Assembly: GCA_964568145.1 (NCBI GenBank)
Contig: CAZMOZ010000004.1
Location: 210,474-274,473, forward strand
Length of the DNA: 64,000 bases
Direction of reading: 5' to 3'
From: DSVZ01 sp964568145
Lineage (GTDB): Bacteria; Verrucomicrobiota; Verrucomicrobiia; Limisphaerales; J093
The translations under genes and the position numbers were made by a program. The notes under the pieces are model-generated. The model saw only the letters and a program-made list of their open reading frames with translations. It ran no database searches and was not told the origin of the DNA. This document shows positions 27,836 to 37,440 of the stretch, in pieces (position 1 is the first letter of the stretch; each line of letters begins with the position of its first letter).

Positions 27836-28645
27836 TCAGGTGGCTGTGGCCTTGGGCTTGCGCCGCTGCCAGATTCGCCCCAACGCCACCGCTCCCAGCA
27901 GCCCGGCGCAGACGAGACCGATCTGGCCCGGTTCCGGAACCACCGCCGTGAGCGTGAAGGCCAAATAGGCGCCGTTGGCCGGCCCGTTCTGGGTGACCAG
28001 GAAGCGGAGCTGGATGTCCTCGCCGGGATCAATCTTGGCCCCGGCAGCCTCGAAGTAATGGAAGCGCAGCGGGTCGTCCGCCAGTTTCCGGATGGGGAAG
28101 CCGATGGCCAACGACTCCTCCGAGTCGCCATCGAGCACCGCGCCGGTGAAGCCCCAGAAGTTGTTCGGGAAAGCTGGCGGGTCGCTCAAGGCTTCTAGGG
28201 TGGTGCGGGTGCCGAGCTGGCGGCGGGCCAGGACTTCCTGCGCTTTGTTCAGGGACAGGGCACCGAACGAAACCCCGTCCAGCGGGGTGTTGGGACCGGT
28301 CAGCGGTTGCAACTCCAGCTCAATGCCCCGCAGCGATTTGCCGGTGTCGTTCCGCATGACCAGGCTGACCCAGAAACTGTTGCGGTGATACGGGTCGTCC
28401 TGGTGTTTGCCGGCCTTCGCGATCCCGGTCAGTTGGAGAAACGCCTGGCCGGGCTGGCTCACGGTCAGGGCGAGGTCGAGTTCGTTGGCCGCCCAGCCGC
28501 TGGAGCGCAGTTCCAGCGGGGACGGCTGGCTGTCGCGGGTGCTGACGGAGGCCACGACTTGCGCGCCGAGACGCGGCGCCAGGCTGGTGGCGCAAAGCGC
28601 GGCCAGCAGGGTGGCCATTATGCCGCGAACGGGTCGGGTTTTCAT
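27836..28645 (-). CDS. PEP-CTERM sorting-signal protein
   Basis: A 269-residue secreted protein. The N-terminal signal peptide is MATLLAALCATSLAP...GAQ (after MKTRPVRGI). The C-terminus is a PEP-CTERM tripartite signal: VPEPGQ, a hydrophobic helix IGLVCAGLLGAVALG, then a basic tail RIWQRRKPK. Such proteins are cleaved and anchored by an exosortase, usually encoded with an exopolysaccharide locus such as the one further right. The mature domain (NSFWVSLVMRNDTGKSLRG, FPNNFWGFTGAVLDGDSEES) is a beta-sandwich-like region of no named family. It lies just downstream of the FecR/TPR gene on the same strand (13-base gap), so the two are probably one operon. Confidence 0.88.
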   Translation of the reverse strand: MKTRPVRGIMATLLAALCATSLAPRLGAQVVASVSTRDSQPSPLELRSSGWAANELDLALTVSQPGQAFLQLTGIAKAGKHQDDPYHRNSFWVSLVMRNDTGKSLRGIELELQPLTGPNTPLDGVSFGALSLNKAQEVLARRQLGTRTTLEALSDPPAFPNNFWGFTGAVLDGDSEESLAIGFPIRKLADDPLRFHYFEAAGAKIDPGEDIQLRFLVTQNGPANGAYLAFTLTAVVPEPGQIGLVCAGLLGAVALGRIWQRRKPKATAT

Positions 28646-28658
28646 GGTGGGGTGGGTT

Positions 28659-30995
28659 TCAGAGATTCAGGTTCAAGCGTGCCGATATCGAGTGCGTGAA
28701 AAGCGCGTCGGATTTCAAATCCCTGCCGTAAAGCTGCCAGGTGTGTCCGGTGGTGCCGAGGAACTGGTACCCCAGGCCCACCACCAGCTTCCGGCTCACG
28801 GCGTAGTCGAGGCCCAGCTTGGCCTGGTAGGCGAAGGCCCAGTCCGAATCCGAGTCCTCGTCCACGCGCGCGGTGCCGTATTCCTCGTCGTTGTAGCATT
28901 CCAGTTCGAGGTGACCCAGCCGCAGCCAACTGAGCACCACGCCCACGTCCACGCCGACGTACGCGGTCAGCCGGTTGCTCAGCGGAATGCGCCCCACGGC
29001 GCCGACCAGGAGCGGAGTTTGCAACAGCTCCACGTTGCCCCGGGAAATGCTCAGTTCGTAATTGTACCCCGGCTCAATGTAGTCGGTGATGATCTGGCGG
29101 TCCGGCGCCGAGGCCCAGATGGCCGAAGGCTGGGCTTCGAGCGTCACATACCGGCTGAGCCGGTAGCCGAGGTTCAGGTCCAGCCGGACGCCGGTGTCAA
29201 AGCTCACGGTGTCGCTCAAACCGTCGGCGAACACGAGCGGTCGGTCCGCATCGCATGGGCTCTGGATGGTGAAGCCGGGCCCGAACTCCAGCTCCGCCTC
29301 GTCAATCAAGGCCGGCCCGGCCGCGATGCCCACGGTGAACTTGCCTTCGTCGGGAACGCACACGGACGGAAATGCCATCGCCCGCCAGTTGCCGCGCGGA
29401 TCGAGTTCCCGCGCGCGCTGCTTTTCCTCGCCCGCGCGCGCCTTGGCGTCGCCGGCGGTCATGTCCAGTTCCCGCAGCGCGGCGGCATCCCGCGAAACCT
29501 CGCGGTAGCCCTGGGCCAGGTGGGTTCGGAAGGCCGCGTTTTGGGGTTCCAGGACGACGGCGATTTGCAGCGTCCGCAGCCCGGCGGCGAGCCGGCCTTC
29601 GCACAGCAGGTTCAGCCCCAGCCCCAGCCAGCCCTTGCCGGAACGAGGATCAAGGAGGACCGCTTCAGTGAAACTCGCTCGCGCATCATCCGACCGGCCC
29701 CCCGCCGCTTGGACGAATCCATCAAGCGCGAGGGCCTGGGCGTTTCGCGGCGTGGCGACCAGGGCCTTGCCCGCGCGCGCCTTGCCGCGACGGCGGCTCC
29801 CGAAAAAGAAATCAAGCTCGGCCTGCCGGACGAGCGCCGGGCCGAAATCCGGCGCCCGTTGAACCGCCTGCTGCGCGGCCAGTCTGGCGCCGGCCAGGGT
29901 CCCGAAACTCTGCATGTAATAGGATTCCGCGAGCCATTCCGTGGCGGTCGCGGGCAGGGCGGCGGGTGGCATTTCCTCGAGCCGCACGGCACGTATCAAG
30001 CGAAGCAATGCCTGCGCGAGGCGATGGTCCACCGCGCTGGCTTCGGGTTCGTTCGTGGCGATGATGAGCCCAAGCTGACTTTCGGCCTCGGCCACCCGTC
30101 CGGCCGCGAGCCACAGCGCGGCGCGGTAAATCGTCTCCGCGTTCGAGGCGAGGAATCGTTCCACCGGATACTTCGCCAGCGCCGCAAGCGCGTCCCCGGT
30201 CCGGTAGGCGGTCAGCGAAGCGGCCATCGCCGGTTCGCCCAACAGCCGTGCGCCGCCCGTCGCGCCCGCCAGGTCGTCCAGGCTGAGAATGGCGGGGTAA
30301 TGCAATTTCCAGGCGATCTTGCTCGCGAACGATTCGGTGGCCGGGCTCACGGTGGGCGGGGTCTCGGGCGCCAGAATGACCACCTGACCAGGCAACACCG
30401 GGATTGGTGCGCCCGAAGGCCCGGTCAACTCGAGCCGGCCTGCCACGACGCGAGCTTCAACGCGCGACAGCGCGGGATTGATTTCGATCAGGTATTCCGT
30501 GCCCACGGCACGCACGCGGGCGCCCAGCGCCTCGACCAAACGCGGCGTGGACACCGCGCCCAGCGTTTTGCCGTAAACCTGCCCGCCGCGGAGAATCAGG
30601 TCGGTCCCGGCCGCCTCGAGCTTGCTTTGCTCGGCCAGCGCGGCGGCTAGGCCAGGGCCGAGCAAAATCGCCTTGCTGGCCTGACCGGTCCGCAACTGGT
30701 CGCCGGTGGCGAGGGAGTCGCCGGGGTTGGTGTCCAATTCCACGGCGGTTCCGGCCGGGATGCGGTACACGGTGTTTTCCGGCAGCACCACGACGAAGTT
30801 GCTGGGGAACGCCTGGGAAAGGAGTTGCTCCAGTTCCGGCCGATCCAGCAGTACGGGCACGCTGCCGCCGGGTGCGGCTTCCTGAGACCAAGCGGCACCA
30901 GCCAGCCAAGTCACCGCCCACAGCCGCCAAAAGCGGACAGGGGAACGCGCACGGCTTGTAAAACGGGCGAGCCAGTTGCTTGAGCCGGGATGCAC
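28659..30995 (-). CDS. FecR-domain / TPR / outer-membrane-barrel protein
   Basis: A 778-residue exported protein. A GTG at 30995 gives a signal peptide (RFWRLWAVTWLAGAAWSQ); the frame opens further upstream but that stretch is unlike protein. Residues about 60-200 look like a FecR-type domain (NTVYRIPAGTAVELDTN, GDQLRTGQASKAIL, LILRGGQVYGKTLG, VRAVGTEYLIEI). About 230-540 hold TPR-like helical repeats (AALWLAAGRVAEAE, LVRQAELDFFFG, ALALDGFVQAAGG, LGLGLNLLCEGR). The last 200 are strand-rich with alternating aromatic residues, ending SISARLNLNL, as in an outer-membrane barrel. The combination suggests a surface assembly or scaffold protein. Confidence 0.78.
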   Translation of the reverse strand: MHPGSSNWLARFTSRARSPVRFWRLWAVTWLAGAAWSQEAAPGGSVPVLLDRPELEQLLSQAFPSNFVVVLPENTVYRIPAGTAVELDTNPGDSLATGDQLRTGQASKAILLGPGLAAALAEQSKLEAAGTDLILRGGQVYGKTLGAVSTPRLVEALGARVRAVGTEYLIEINPALSRVEARVVAGRLELTGPSGAPIPVLPGQVVILAPETPPTVSPATESFASKIAWKLHYPAILSLDDLAGATGGARLLGEPAMAASLTAYRTGDALAALAKYPVERFLASNAETIYRAALWLAAGRVAEAESQLGLIIATNEPEASAVDHRLAQALLRLIRAVRLEEMPPAALPATATEWLAESYYMQSFGTLAGARLAAQQAVQRAPDFGPALVRQAELDFFFGSRRRGKARAGKALVATPRNAQALALDGFVQAAGGRSDDARASFTEAVLLDPRSGKGWLGLGLNLLCEGRLAAGLRTLQIAVVLEPQNAAFRTHLAQGYREVSRDAAALRELDMTAGDAKARAGEEKQRARELDPRGNWRAMAFPSVCVPDEGKFTVGIAAGPALIDEAELEFGPGFTIQSPCDADRPLVFADGLSDTVSFDTGVRLDLNLGYRLSRYVTLEAQPSAIWASAPDRQIITDYIEPGYNYELSISRGNVELLQTPLLVGAVGRIPLSNRLTAYVGVDVGVVLSWLRLGHLELECYNDEEYGTARVDEDSDSDWAFAYQAKLGLDYAVSRKLVVGLGYQFLGTTGHTWQLYGRDLKSDALFTHSISARLNLNL

Positions 30996-31190
30996 CGTAG
31001 AAAGAATACCTGAAAATTGGCACAAATCAAATTGAGCTTGTGTTGCGGCGCGGGCTGGCGCGCAGGTTGCTGTAAAACTTTGAGACACACGCGGAACCGG
31101 CCGGGCCGATTTCGAGTTGCTGGTGGTTGCTCCGGGGCTAGATTGCCTTGCCCACACCGTGAACCACTGGCTGGCACTGACGGAGGCCGG

Positions 31191-32705
31191 ATGACAAATG
31201 CTCCGCAATCGGGGTCGCCGAGCGACGTGTTCATCAGCTACGCGATCCTTGACAACTCGCCGTTGGGGGGGAGCACGGAGGGCTGGGTGTCACGCTTCCA
31301 CAATGACTTGGTGATCAAGTTGTCGGAGCTGATGGGGGAAAGGGTCAAGGTGTGGCGAGATGCCAAGCTGGGCGGCAGCGACCTGCTCGAGGAGACCATC
31401 ATCCGGCAGTTCCCGACGCTGAAAGCGCTCTTGTCGGTGGTCTCCCCGCGCTACCTGCGCTCCGAATGGTGCGTGCGCGAGGTGGGCGAGTTCGAGAAGG
31501 CCAGTGCGGCGACCGGCGGCGTCAAGGTCAACGAAAAGTCGCGGTTCTTCAAGGTGGTGAAGACGCCTTTCGCGGCCCAAGATGTGCCGCCTTCGCTGGT
31601 CGAGCTGTTCAACAGCGTCCTCGGCTTCGACTTCTTCGAGGTTGACCCCGCCAGCGGACGCCCGCGCGAGTTCAGCGAGGAGTACGGCCAGGAGGCGCGG
31701 CGCAAGTACTTTGCGCGCCTGTACGATGTGGCATACGACCTGAGCCAACTGCTGAAGTTGATGCGCACCCACCCGCTGGCGGGCGCGCGGCCGGCCGAGG
31801 CGCCGCGTTCGGGCAAGACCGTTTACCTCGCGCTGACCGCGTCGGATCTCCAGGCCCAGCGCGAGCAGGTGCGGCGGGAACTGGTCGAGCGCGGGCACGC
31901 GGTGCTGCCGGATTCGCCGCTGCCGATGATCAGCGAGGAGTTTGAAGCGGCGGTGCGCGCCTGTCTCGAGCGGTGCGACCTGGCGATCCACCTGGTCGGC
32001 GAGCGTTACGGCATCGTGCCCGAGAACGCCTCGCAGTCGATCGTGGAACTCCAGAACCAGCTCGCCGCCGCGGCCACCGGCAAACCCGGTTACTCGCGCC
32101 TGATCTGGCTGCCGAAGGGGCTCACGCCGCAAGATCCGCGACAGGTCGAGTTCGTCGAGCGCTTGCAGCGCGACGCCCAGGCCCAGCACGGGGCGGAACT
32201 GATCCAGGACGTGCTCGAGAAGCTAAAGGAAGTGATGCTCGACAAGCTGACGCCGCCGCCTCCGCCGGTATCGCCGGTAAAACCCGATCCGCAACGTCCG
32301 CCGTTGCTTTACTTGATTTGCGACCAGGCGGATGATCTGCGCGTGGATCCGCTGGAGGATTTCTTCTTCGACCAGGGCGCGGAGGTCAGCCGCTCACGCT
32401 TTGAGGGAGACGAGGCCGCGATCAGCCAGGCGCACCGCCAGGCGCTGCAACTGTGCGACGCCGTGCTCATCTACTACGGCGCCGCCAGCCGCGCCTGGGT
32501 GGACGTGAAGCTGATGGACGTACTGCAGGCGCCGGGCTACGGCCGCAGCGCGCCGCCGAAGGCCCAGGCGGTCGCCCTCGCCCCGCCCGACAACCGGGAC
32601 AAGCAGCGCTTCCGCACCCGCACCGCTGAGACGATCCGCCTCCCGGAACCGTTTTCCGGGGAGAGCCTGCGGCCGTTCCTCCAGCAATTCATGACGTCGC
32701 CCTGA
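31191..32705 (+). CDS. TIR-domain protein with three Rossmann-like modules
   Basis: A 504-residue cytoplasmic protein, good ribosome site GGAGG at 31182-31186. Module 1 (about 10-115) is a TIR domain: SDVFISYA, KVWRDAKLGGSD, LSVVSPRYLRSEWCVRE; Glu97 in the WCxxE motif sits where TIR NADases have the catalytic glutamate. Module 2 (about 209-330) resembles DUF4062/TIR-like sensors: KTVYLALTASDLQAQRE, ACLERCDLAIHLVGERYG. Module 3 (about 370-480) is another TIR-like fold: LLYLICDQADDLR, LQLCDAVLIYYGAAS. The P-loop partner starts 19 bases downstream on the same strand. TIR proteins paired with such NTPases are usually immune effectors or death-signal proteins. Confidence 0.85.
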   Translation: MTNAPQSGSPSDVFISYAILDNSPLGGSTEGWVSRFHNDLVIKLSELMGERVKVWRDAKLGGSDLLEETIIRQFPTLKALLSVVSPRYLRSEWCVREVGEFEKASAATGGVKVNEKSRFFKVVKTPFAAQDVPPSLVELFNSVLGFDFFEVDPASGRPREFSEEYGQEARRKYFARLYDVAYDLSQLLKLMRTHPLAGARPAEAPRSGKTVYLALTASDLQAQREQVRRELVERGHAVLPDSPLPMISEEFEAAVRACLERCDLAIHLVGERYGIVPENASQSIVELQNQLAAAATGKPGYSRLIWLPKGLTPQDPRQVEFVERLQRDAQAQHGAELIQDVLEKLKEVMLDKLTPPPPPVSPVKPDPQRPPLLYLICDQADDLRVDPLEDFFFDQGAEVSRSRFEGDEAAISQAHRQALQLCDAVLIYYGAASRAWVDVKLMDVLQAPGYGRSAPPKAQAVALAPPDNRDKQRFRTRTAETIRLPEPFSGESLRPFLQQFMTSP

Positions 32706-32724
32706 CCTCGCCGCGCGCCTCCCC

Positions 32725-35700
32725 ATGCCCCAGCCCCGGTTCAATCCCTTCCCAGGCTTGCGGCCTTTTGCGATGGAGGAGCGGCACCTGTTCTTCGGAC
32801 GGGAGGAACAGACGGCCGAAATGCTCGTGCGGCTGCGCCAGCACCGGTTCATCGCCGTGGTGGGCGCCTCCGGGAGCGGCAAGTCGTCGCTGATCCGCGC
32901 CGGTCTTCTGCCCGAACTCCACGGCGGCACGCTGCGGGTGACGGGCTCCGCCTGGCGCGTGGCGGTGATGCGGCCGGGCGGCGACCCGCTCAACCACCTC
33001 AGCAAGGCCTTGTGCGAAGCGGGCCTTTACGCGGACGACGCCGGGGAAGACCTGCCGTTGCGACTGGCGGTGACGCTCGAACGCAGCGGCCTGGGGCTGG
33101 TCGAAGCCGCGCGGCACGCGGCTTTGCCGGCGCGGACCAACCTGCTCGTGGTGGTGGACCAGTTCGAGGAGCTGTTCCGCTACACCCAGGACACGCCGGC
33201 GGCCCGGGACGCGGCCACGGCGTTTGTCCGCCTGCTCCTCGAAGCCGCGCGGCAGGCCGGGCAACCGATTTACGTCGTGCTGACGATGCGGTCTGATTTC
33301 CTGGGCGATTGCTCGCGGTACCGGGGGCTGGCCGAGGCGATCAACCAGAGCGAATACCTGGTTCCCCGCCTTAACCGCGACCAGTGGCGGCGCGCCATCG
33401 AAGGTCCGGTGCGCGTCGGTGGCGGGACCATCGCCTCCCGGCTGGTGCAGCGCCTGCTCAACGACGTGGGCGAGGACCCCGACCAACTGCCGCTGCTCCA
33501 GCACGCCTTGATGCGGACCTGGGCTCACTGGGCCAGAAGCCATGCGGACCACCGCCCGCTCGACCTCGAGGACTACGAGGCGGTGGGCTGCATGGACGGT
33601 GCGCTCTCGCGGCACGCCGACGAAGCGTACCAGCAACTGCCTGACGACCGCGCGCGCGACGTGGCCACCCGCGTGTTCAAGGCCCTGACCGAAAAGACTC
33701 GCGACGCCCGCGGCACGCGCCGGCCAACCCGCCTCGCGGATTTGGTCGAAATCACCGGCGCCAGCCTGGCCGAGGTGACCGTGGTGACGGAGGCCTTTCG
33801 CCAGGAAGGCCGGGCGTTTCTGATGCCGCCGGGTGATGTGGCGCTCAAGCCGGACACGGTGGTGGACATCACGCATGAAAGCCTCATGCGCGCCTGGCAG
33901 CGGCTGAACGGCTGGGTGGAAGAGGAGGCGGTGTCGGTCCGGATTTACCGTCGCCTGGCGGAAACCGCGCTGCTGTGGAAGGAAAACAAGGCCGGTTTGT
34001 TCCGCGACCCCGATCTCCAGATCGCGCAACTGTGGCGGGAACAAAACCAGCCCAACGCTGCGTGGGCCGGTCGCTACGGACCAGGCTACGCCGCGGCGCT
34101 GGAATTCCTCGACGCAAGCGTCCAGGCCCGCCAGGCGGTGCTGGCGGCCGAGGAAGCCGCACGCCAGCGCGAACTCGAACAGGAGCGCGCCAAGGCCGAG
34201 AACGAACGCCTGCGCGCACAAATCCGCGTGCGCGAGGCGCAGCGCCGCGTGTGGCTGGTCGTGGGCGTGGCCGTGCTGGCCTTCGCCCTCGCCGCGTCGT
34301 GGCTGGCGCACCGGAACGCGCGGGTCGCCATGTCCCGCAAGCTGGCGGTGCGGGCCACGGGCCTGCTGGCGGACGACCCTGAGCTGGCCTTGATCCTCGC
34401 GACCAACGCCTGGGCGGTGTACCCCTCGCCCGAGGCGGTGACGCTGGTGCGGAAATCGCTGTTTGCCCTGCCGCTCCAGTTGCAGGTCACGAACCACGGC
34501 AGCCCCGTGGTGCGGACTGTGTTCAGCCCGGACGGGATCGGGTTCGTCACGGCGGACGACGCGGGCAACCTGGCGATGACGCGAAACACCGCCACGAACG
34601 GCGTCTGGCAGCGCGACGCCTGCACGACGCGCGTGCTTGAGCCGGCTCTCGGCAGCAGGGTGGCGGCGCTGGAGTTCAGTCGCGACGCGAAGTTCCTGCT
34701 CAGCGCCGCCGGCACGCAGGTGCAAGTCTGGGACGCGCTCGACGGCCGGCTGCTGGGCCGGCTCACCAACCACATCGGACCGGTGAACAGCGCGGTCTTC
34801 AGCCCGGACGGGCAGCGGGTGCTCACGGCGTCCGACGACGGCACGGCGCTGCTTTGGGAATGGCGCGCGCCGCGGCAACCGGCCGTGCGGCAACTGGCCG
34901 TTCCCGCCGGACGCCCGAAACTGGCGGCTTGCAGCCCCGGCGGGCGGTGGTTTGCGGTGGCAACCGACACGAACCGATCGCGTCTCAATCTTGGCCCGAA
35001 CCATTACCAGCTTCAGCTCTGGGCCAGTGGCGCGCAGGAGCCCAGAAGACTCCACCACACCGGGGATGTTCGCAGCCTGGCCTTTAGTGAAGACGACGAA
35101 TTCGTCGCCACGATCGGCAGTGAGGGCGGGCTCGACGTTCGGGAAACCGCTTCCGGCAGCACGGGGTGGATGACTGGCAGCAGCAGCCGGCGGCATCTGG
35201 CTTTCGTTGGCCGGCGGCTGCTGACTTGGGGACCGCGTGAGGTCATGGTGTTTGAAATGACCTCTGGTGGTCTGGAGCGCCAGCGCCCGAAAATGCAGGA
35301 TGTCGGGCGTCTCTTGCTGTACCCCGACGGGATTCAAGCGGCCGCACTGAGTCCGGATGGAACGATGGTTCTGACCGCGGGTCTGGACGGCAAGGTGCAC
35401 CTGCACCTGACCAGCGGGGAACCTGTGACCGAGTTCATCGGCCACATGGCCCAGGTCAACGCCGTAGGCTTCAGCCCGGACGGCCGCTGGCTGTTGACCG
35501 GAAGCCATGATCGCCGGGCGATCCTTTGGGAGAACCGCGCCGGCCTGTTCCTGGCTGCGCCGGGCGACCAGTCGGTCCGCCTGGTCGCCGCCAGCCCAAA
35601 CGGCGCCTTGGCGCTGGGCCCCACGACTCCACCGGAAACGAATCTGTTGATCCGGCCGCCGGGATTGGAAGCATCCGACACCGCTCCGTCGCCGGCTCGA

Positions 35701-36573
35701 TACCGAGCGATGAAGGAGATCCGGGCGGCGGCGCTCAGCGCGGACGGCCGCTTCCTCGTCGTGGCCGAGGGCGATGAAGTGGCGATGGTGGATCCGAACC
35801 GACCACAGTCCGGAGTGGTCTGGTCTGAGCCACTGCAGGCCGGGGTCCGGTGCCTGGCGTTTGGGCCGGAGACGCCGCCCACACGGCTCGCGGTCGGGCT
35901 CGAGGACGGCACCGTGCGGCTGGGAAAATTTGATCCCGCCGGCCAGCAGCCTGATTTGTCACAGGTCTGGTCCTCCCAGTGGACCAACGCCATTGAGCAG
36001 GTAGGCTTGAGTTCGGATGGACGGCTCATGTTCGCCTTGCATTACGGCAACTGGATCACGGTCTGGACGCTGCCGGGCGGCCGGCGGGCGGCCGCGTTCA
36101 CCCACGAGGGTGAGGTGCGGTGCGCCGCGTTCGACACCGCCGGCCGCTTTCTGGCGCTGGGCTTGAACTCCGGGGCGATCTGGATCTGGCAGTTGCAGCC
36201 GCGTTCGCCCGTGGACCGCCAGGTGCAGCATCGCGGCCAGGTCAACCACCTGGCGTGGAGCCGGGACGGGCGCTTTCTGGTCACGGGCAGCGGCGACAAG
36301 ACCGCCATCGTCTGGGAGATGAGCAGCTCGTCCGGGCATGGTGGGCTGGCGCCGATCGCCGTTCTGACGGGGCACGCCGAGCCGGTCATGTACGTGGCCT
36401 TCGCCGAGGACGACCAATCGGTGCTGACGGCCGACCTCCGCGGCGGACTGCGCCGGCATCGGCTCGGGGAACTCTTGTCGCCGGAGCCGAAGCGTTTGAT
36501 CGAGTCCGCCGCGTACCACGTGACCCGCAGCCTCGACGGCGACGAACGGCGGGTTTACTTGGGCGAGCGATGA
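32725..36573 (+). CDS. nSTAND1-type P-loop NTPase with membrane helix and WD40 repeats
   Basis: A 1282-residue protein. It begins FNPFPGLRPFAMEERHLFFGRE, the diagnostic nSTAND1 entry, with Walker A GASGSGKSS (Lys53) and Walker B LLVVVDQFEELF (Asp145), then winged-helix-like segments (RMATRVFKALTE-type). A charged coiled coil (about 480-508) and one membrane helix (WLVVGVAVLAFALAASWLA, about 510-529) follow. The rest (about 585-1275) is WD40-type repeats with many FSPDG, ALSPDG and LLTGSHDRRAILWE signatures, some degenerate. STAND proteins switch on by ATP-driven oligomerisation after the repeats sense a trigger. With the TIR gene before it, this makes a likely sensor-effector pair. Confidence 0.88.
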   Translation: MPQPRFNPFPGLRPFAMEERHLFFGREEQTAEMLVRLRQHRFIAVVGASGSGKSSLIRAGLLPELHGGTLRVTGSAWRVAVMRPGGDPLNHLSKALCEAGLYADDAGEDLPLRLAVTLERSGLGLVEAARHAALPARTNLLVVVDQFEELFRYTQDTPAARDAATAFVRLLLEAARQAGQPIYVVLTMRSDFLGDCSRYRGLAEAINQSEYLVPRLNRDQWRRAIEGPVRVGGGTIASRLVQRLLNDVGEDPDQLPLLQHALMRTWAHWARSHADHRPLDLEDYEAVGCMDGALSRHADEAYQQLPDDRARDVATRVFKALTEKTRDARGTRRPTRLADLVEITGASLAEVTVVTEAFRQEGRAFLMPPGDVALKPDTVVDITHESLMRAWQRLNGWVEEEAVSVRIYRRLAETALLWKENKAGLFRDPDLQIAQLWREQNQPNAAWAGRYGPGYAAALEFLDASVQARQAVLAAEEAARQRELEQERAKAENERLRAQIRVREAQRRVWLVVGVAVLAFALAASWLAHRNARVAMSRKLAVRATGLLADDPELALILATNAWAVYPSPEAVTLVRKSLFALPLQLQVTNHGSPVVRTVFSPDGIGFVTADDAGNLAMTRNTATNGVWQRDACTTRVLEPALGSRVAALEFSRDAKFLLSAAGTQVQVWDALDGRLLGRLTNHIGPVNSAVFSPDGQRVLTASDDGTALLWEWRAPRQPAVRQLAVPAGRPKLAACSPGGRWFAVATDTNRSRLNLGPNHYQLQLWASGAQEPRRLHHTGDVRSLAFSEDDEFVATIGSEGGLDVRETASGSTGWMTGSSSRRHLAFVGRRLLTWGPREVMVFEMTSGGLERQRPKMQDVGRLLLYPDGIQAAALSPDGTMVLTAGLDGKVHLHLTSGEPVTEFIGHMAQVNAVGFSPDGRWLLTGSHDRRAILWENRAGLFLAAPGDQSVRLVAASPNGALALGPTTPPETNLLIRPPGLEASDTAPSPARYRAMKEIRAAALSADGRFLVVAEGDEVAMVDPNRPQSGVVWSEPLQAGVRCLAFGPETPPTRLAVGLEDGTVRLGKFDPAGQQPDLSQVWSSQWTNAIEQVGLSSDGRLMFALHYGNWITVWTLPGGRRAAAFTHEGEVRCAAFDTAGRFLALGLNSGAIWIWQLQPRSPVDRQVQHRGQVNHLAWSRDGRFLVTGSGDKTAIVWEMSSSSGHGGLAPIAVLTGHAEPVMYVAFAEDDQSVLTADLRGGLRRHRLGELLSPEPKRLIESAAYHVTRSLDGDERRVYLGER

Positions 36574-36618
36574 GCGCGGGCCGGATGCCGGATGCCGGCT
36601 TCTGCTACTGACCACTGA

Positions 36619-37440
36619 CTACGGACTACTGACTTCCGCCCTCAGCGCCACCGCAAACGGGCTGGCGGCGCGGAGGTCTTCGAGCGAGCCGGTACAAAAC
36701 AGTTGCCGGTACTCGGCGCTTTCGAGCAGGTGCTCGGACGGCGGCGTCTGCCCGCGGCGGAGCAGGTATTTCAGTTCGGCGGGATTGTCGGACCAGCGGA
36801 AGCCGTTGAAGAACTCCGCGCCCGAGAATTGCGTTTTGTAGCGCGCGTTTTCGGAATAGCACGAGCCCAGGTACACGTGCGCCAGGCCGCGTTCCGCAAA
36901 GAGCTTCACCGCCGCGGTCATCATGTACATGCCCAGGCTGCGACCGGCGTAAGCCAGGTCGTAAAACGCGTAGTAGTAAAACGCCAGCGCCGGCGGCTCC
37001 AGGTACAGCGTCGCCAGGCCCACCTCCCGGCCGGCCGGCGCGTCGTGAAACACGAGCAGGTGCGTGACCAGCGGCGCGGCGAACAGCGCGTCCAGCCGCT
37101 CGCCGGGCATCACGTCCGGGCCGAACTTCGCCGCGGCGTAGCGCAGGCAGAACTCGCGCCGCGCGGGCGTGTACTCGAAGGCGGCGCGCGGCACCAGTTC
37201 GACCTGGAGGCCCGCGCCTTTGCGTAGGATGCGGCGGTTTTCGGACGACGGCTGGAACTTCGCCAGCTTCACCCGCACCTGCCGGCAGAGGTAAAACCGG
37301 TCCAGGTTGCGCGAGGACGGCAGGAAGCCGGCGTTGAACAGGTCGGCCGGCGTTTCGCCCGGCTCGGGAAACGCCCAGATGGCGTACGGGAAGATGTAAT
37401 GGGCGTAATCGGCCTGCGCCTCGGAGAACAGGAGCTTCAT
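36619..37440 (-). CDS. ATE/Bpt-like aminoacyl-tRNA-protein transferase
   Basis: A 273-residue protein resembling arginyl/leucyl-tRNA-protein transferases. The middle motif FLPSSRNLDRFYLCRQVRV with KFQPSSENRRILRKG fits the ATE pattern 'R.C..CR..R..v..F.pS..qRR'. The GNAT-like C-terminal half shows FYYYAFYDLAYAGRSLGMYM, HVYLGSCY and YKTQFSGAEFF. The N-terminal cysteine cluster of classical ATE/Bpt is absent. These enzymes tag protein N-termini for degradation; here the gene overlaps alr (ATGA) and is third in an operon with an ATP-grasp gene, so another acceptor is possible. Start 37440 is the in-frame ATG at the overlap. Confidence 0.75.
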   Translation of the reverse strand: MKLLFSEAQADYAHYIFPYAIWAFPEPGETPADLFNAGFLPSSRNLDRFYLCRQVRVKLAKFQPSSENRRILRKGAGLQVELVPRAAFEYTPARREFCLRYAAAKFGPDVMPGERLDALFAAPLVTHLLVFHDAPAGREVGLATLYLEPPALAFYYYAFYDLAYAGRSLGMYMMTAAVKLFAERGLAHVYLGSCYSENARYKTQFSGAEFFNGFRWSDNPAELKYLLRRGQTPPSEHLLESAEYRQLFCTGSLEDLRAASPFAVALRAEVSSP

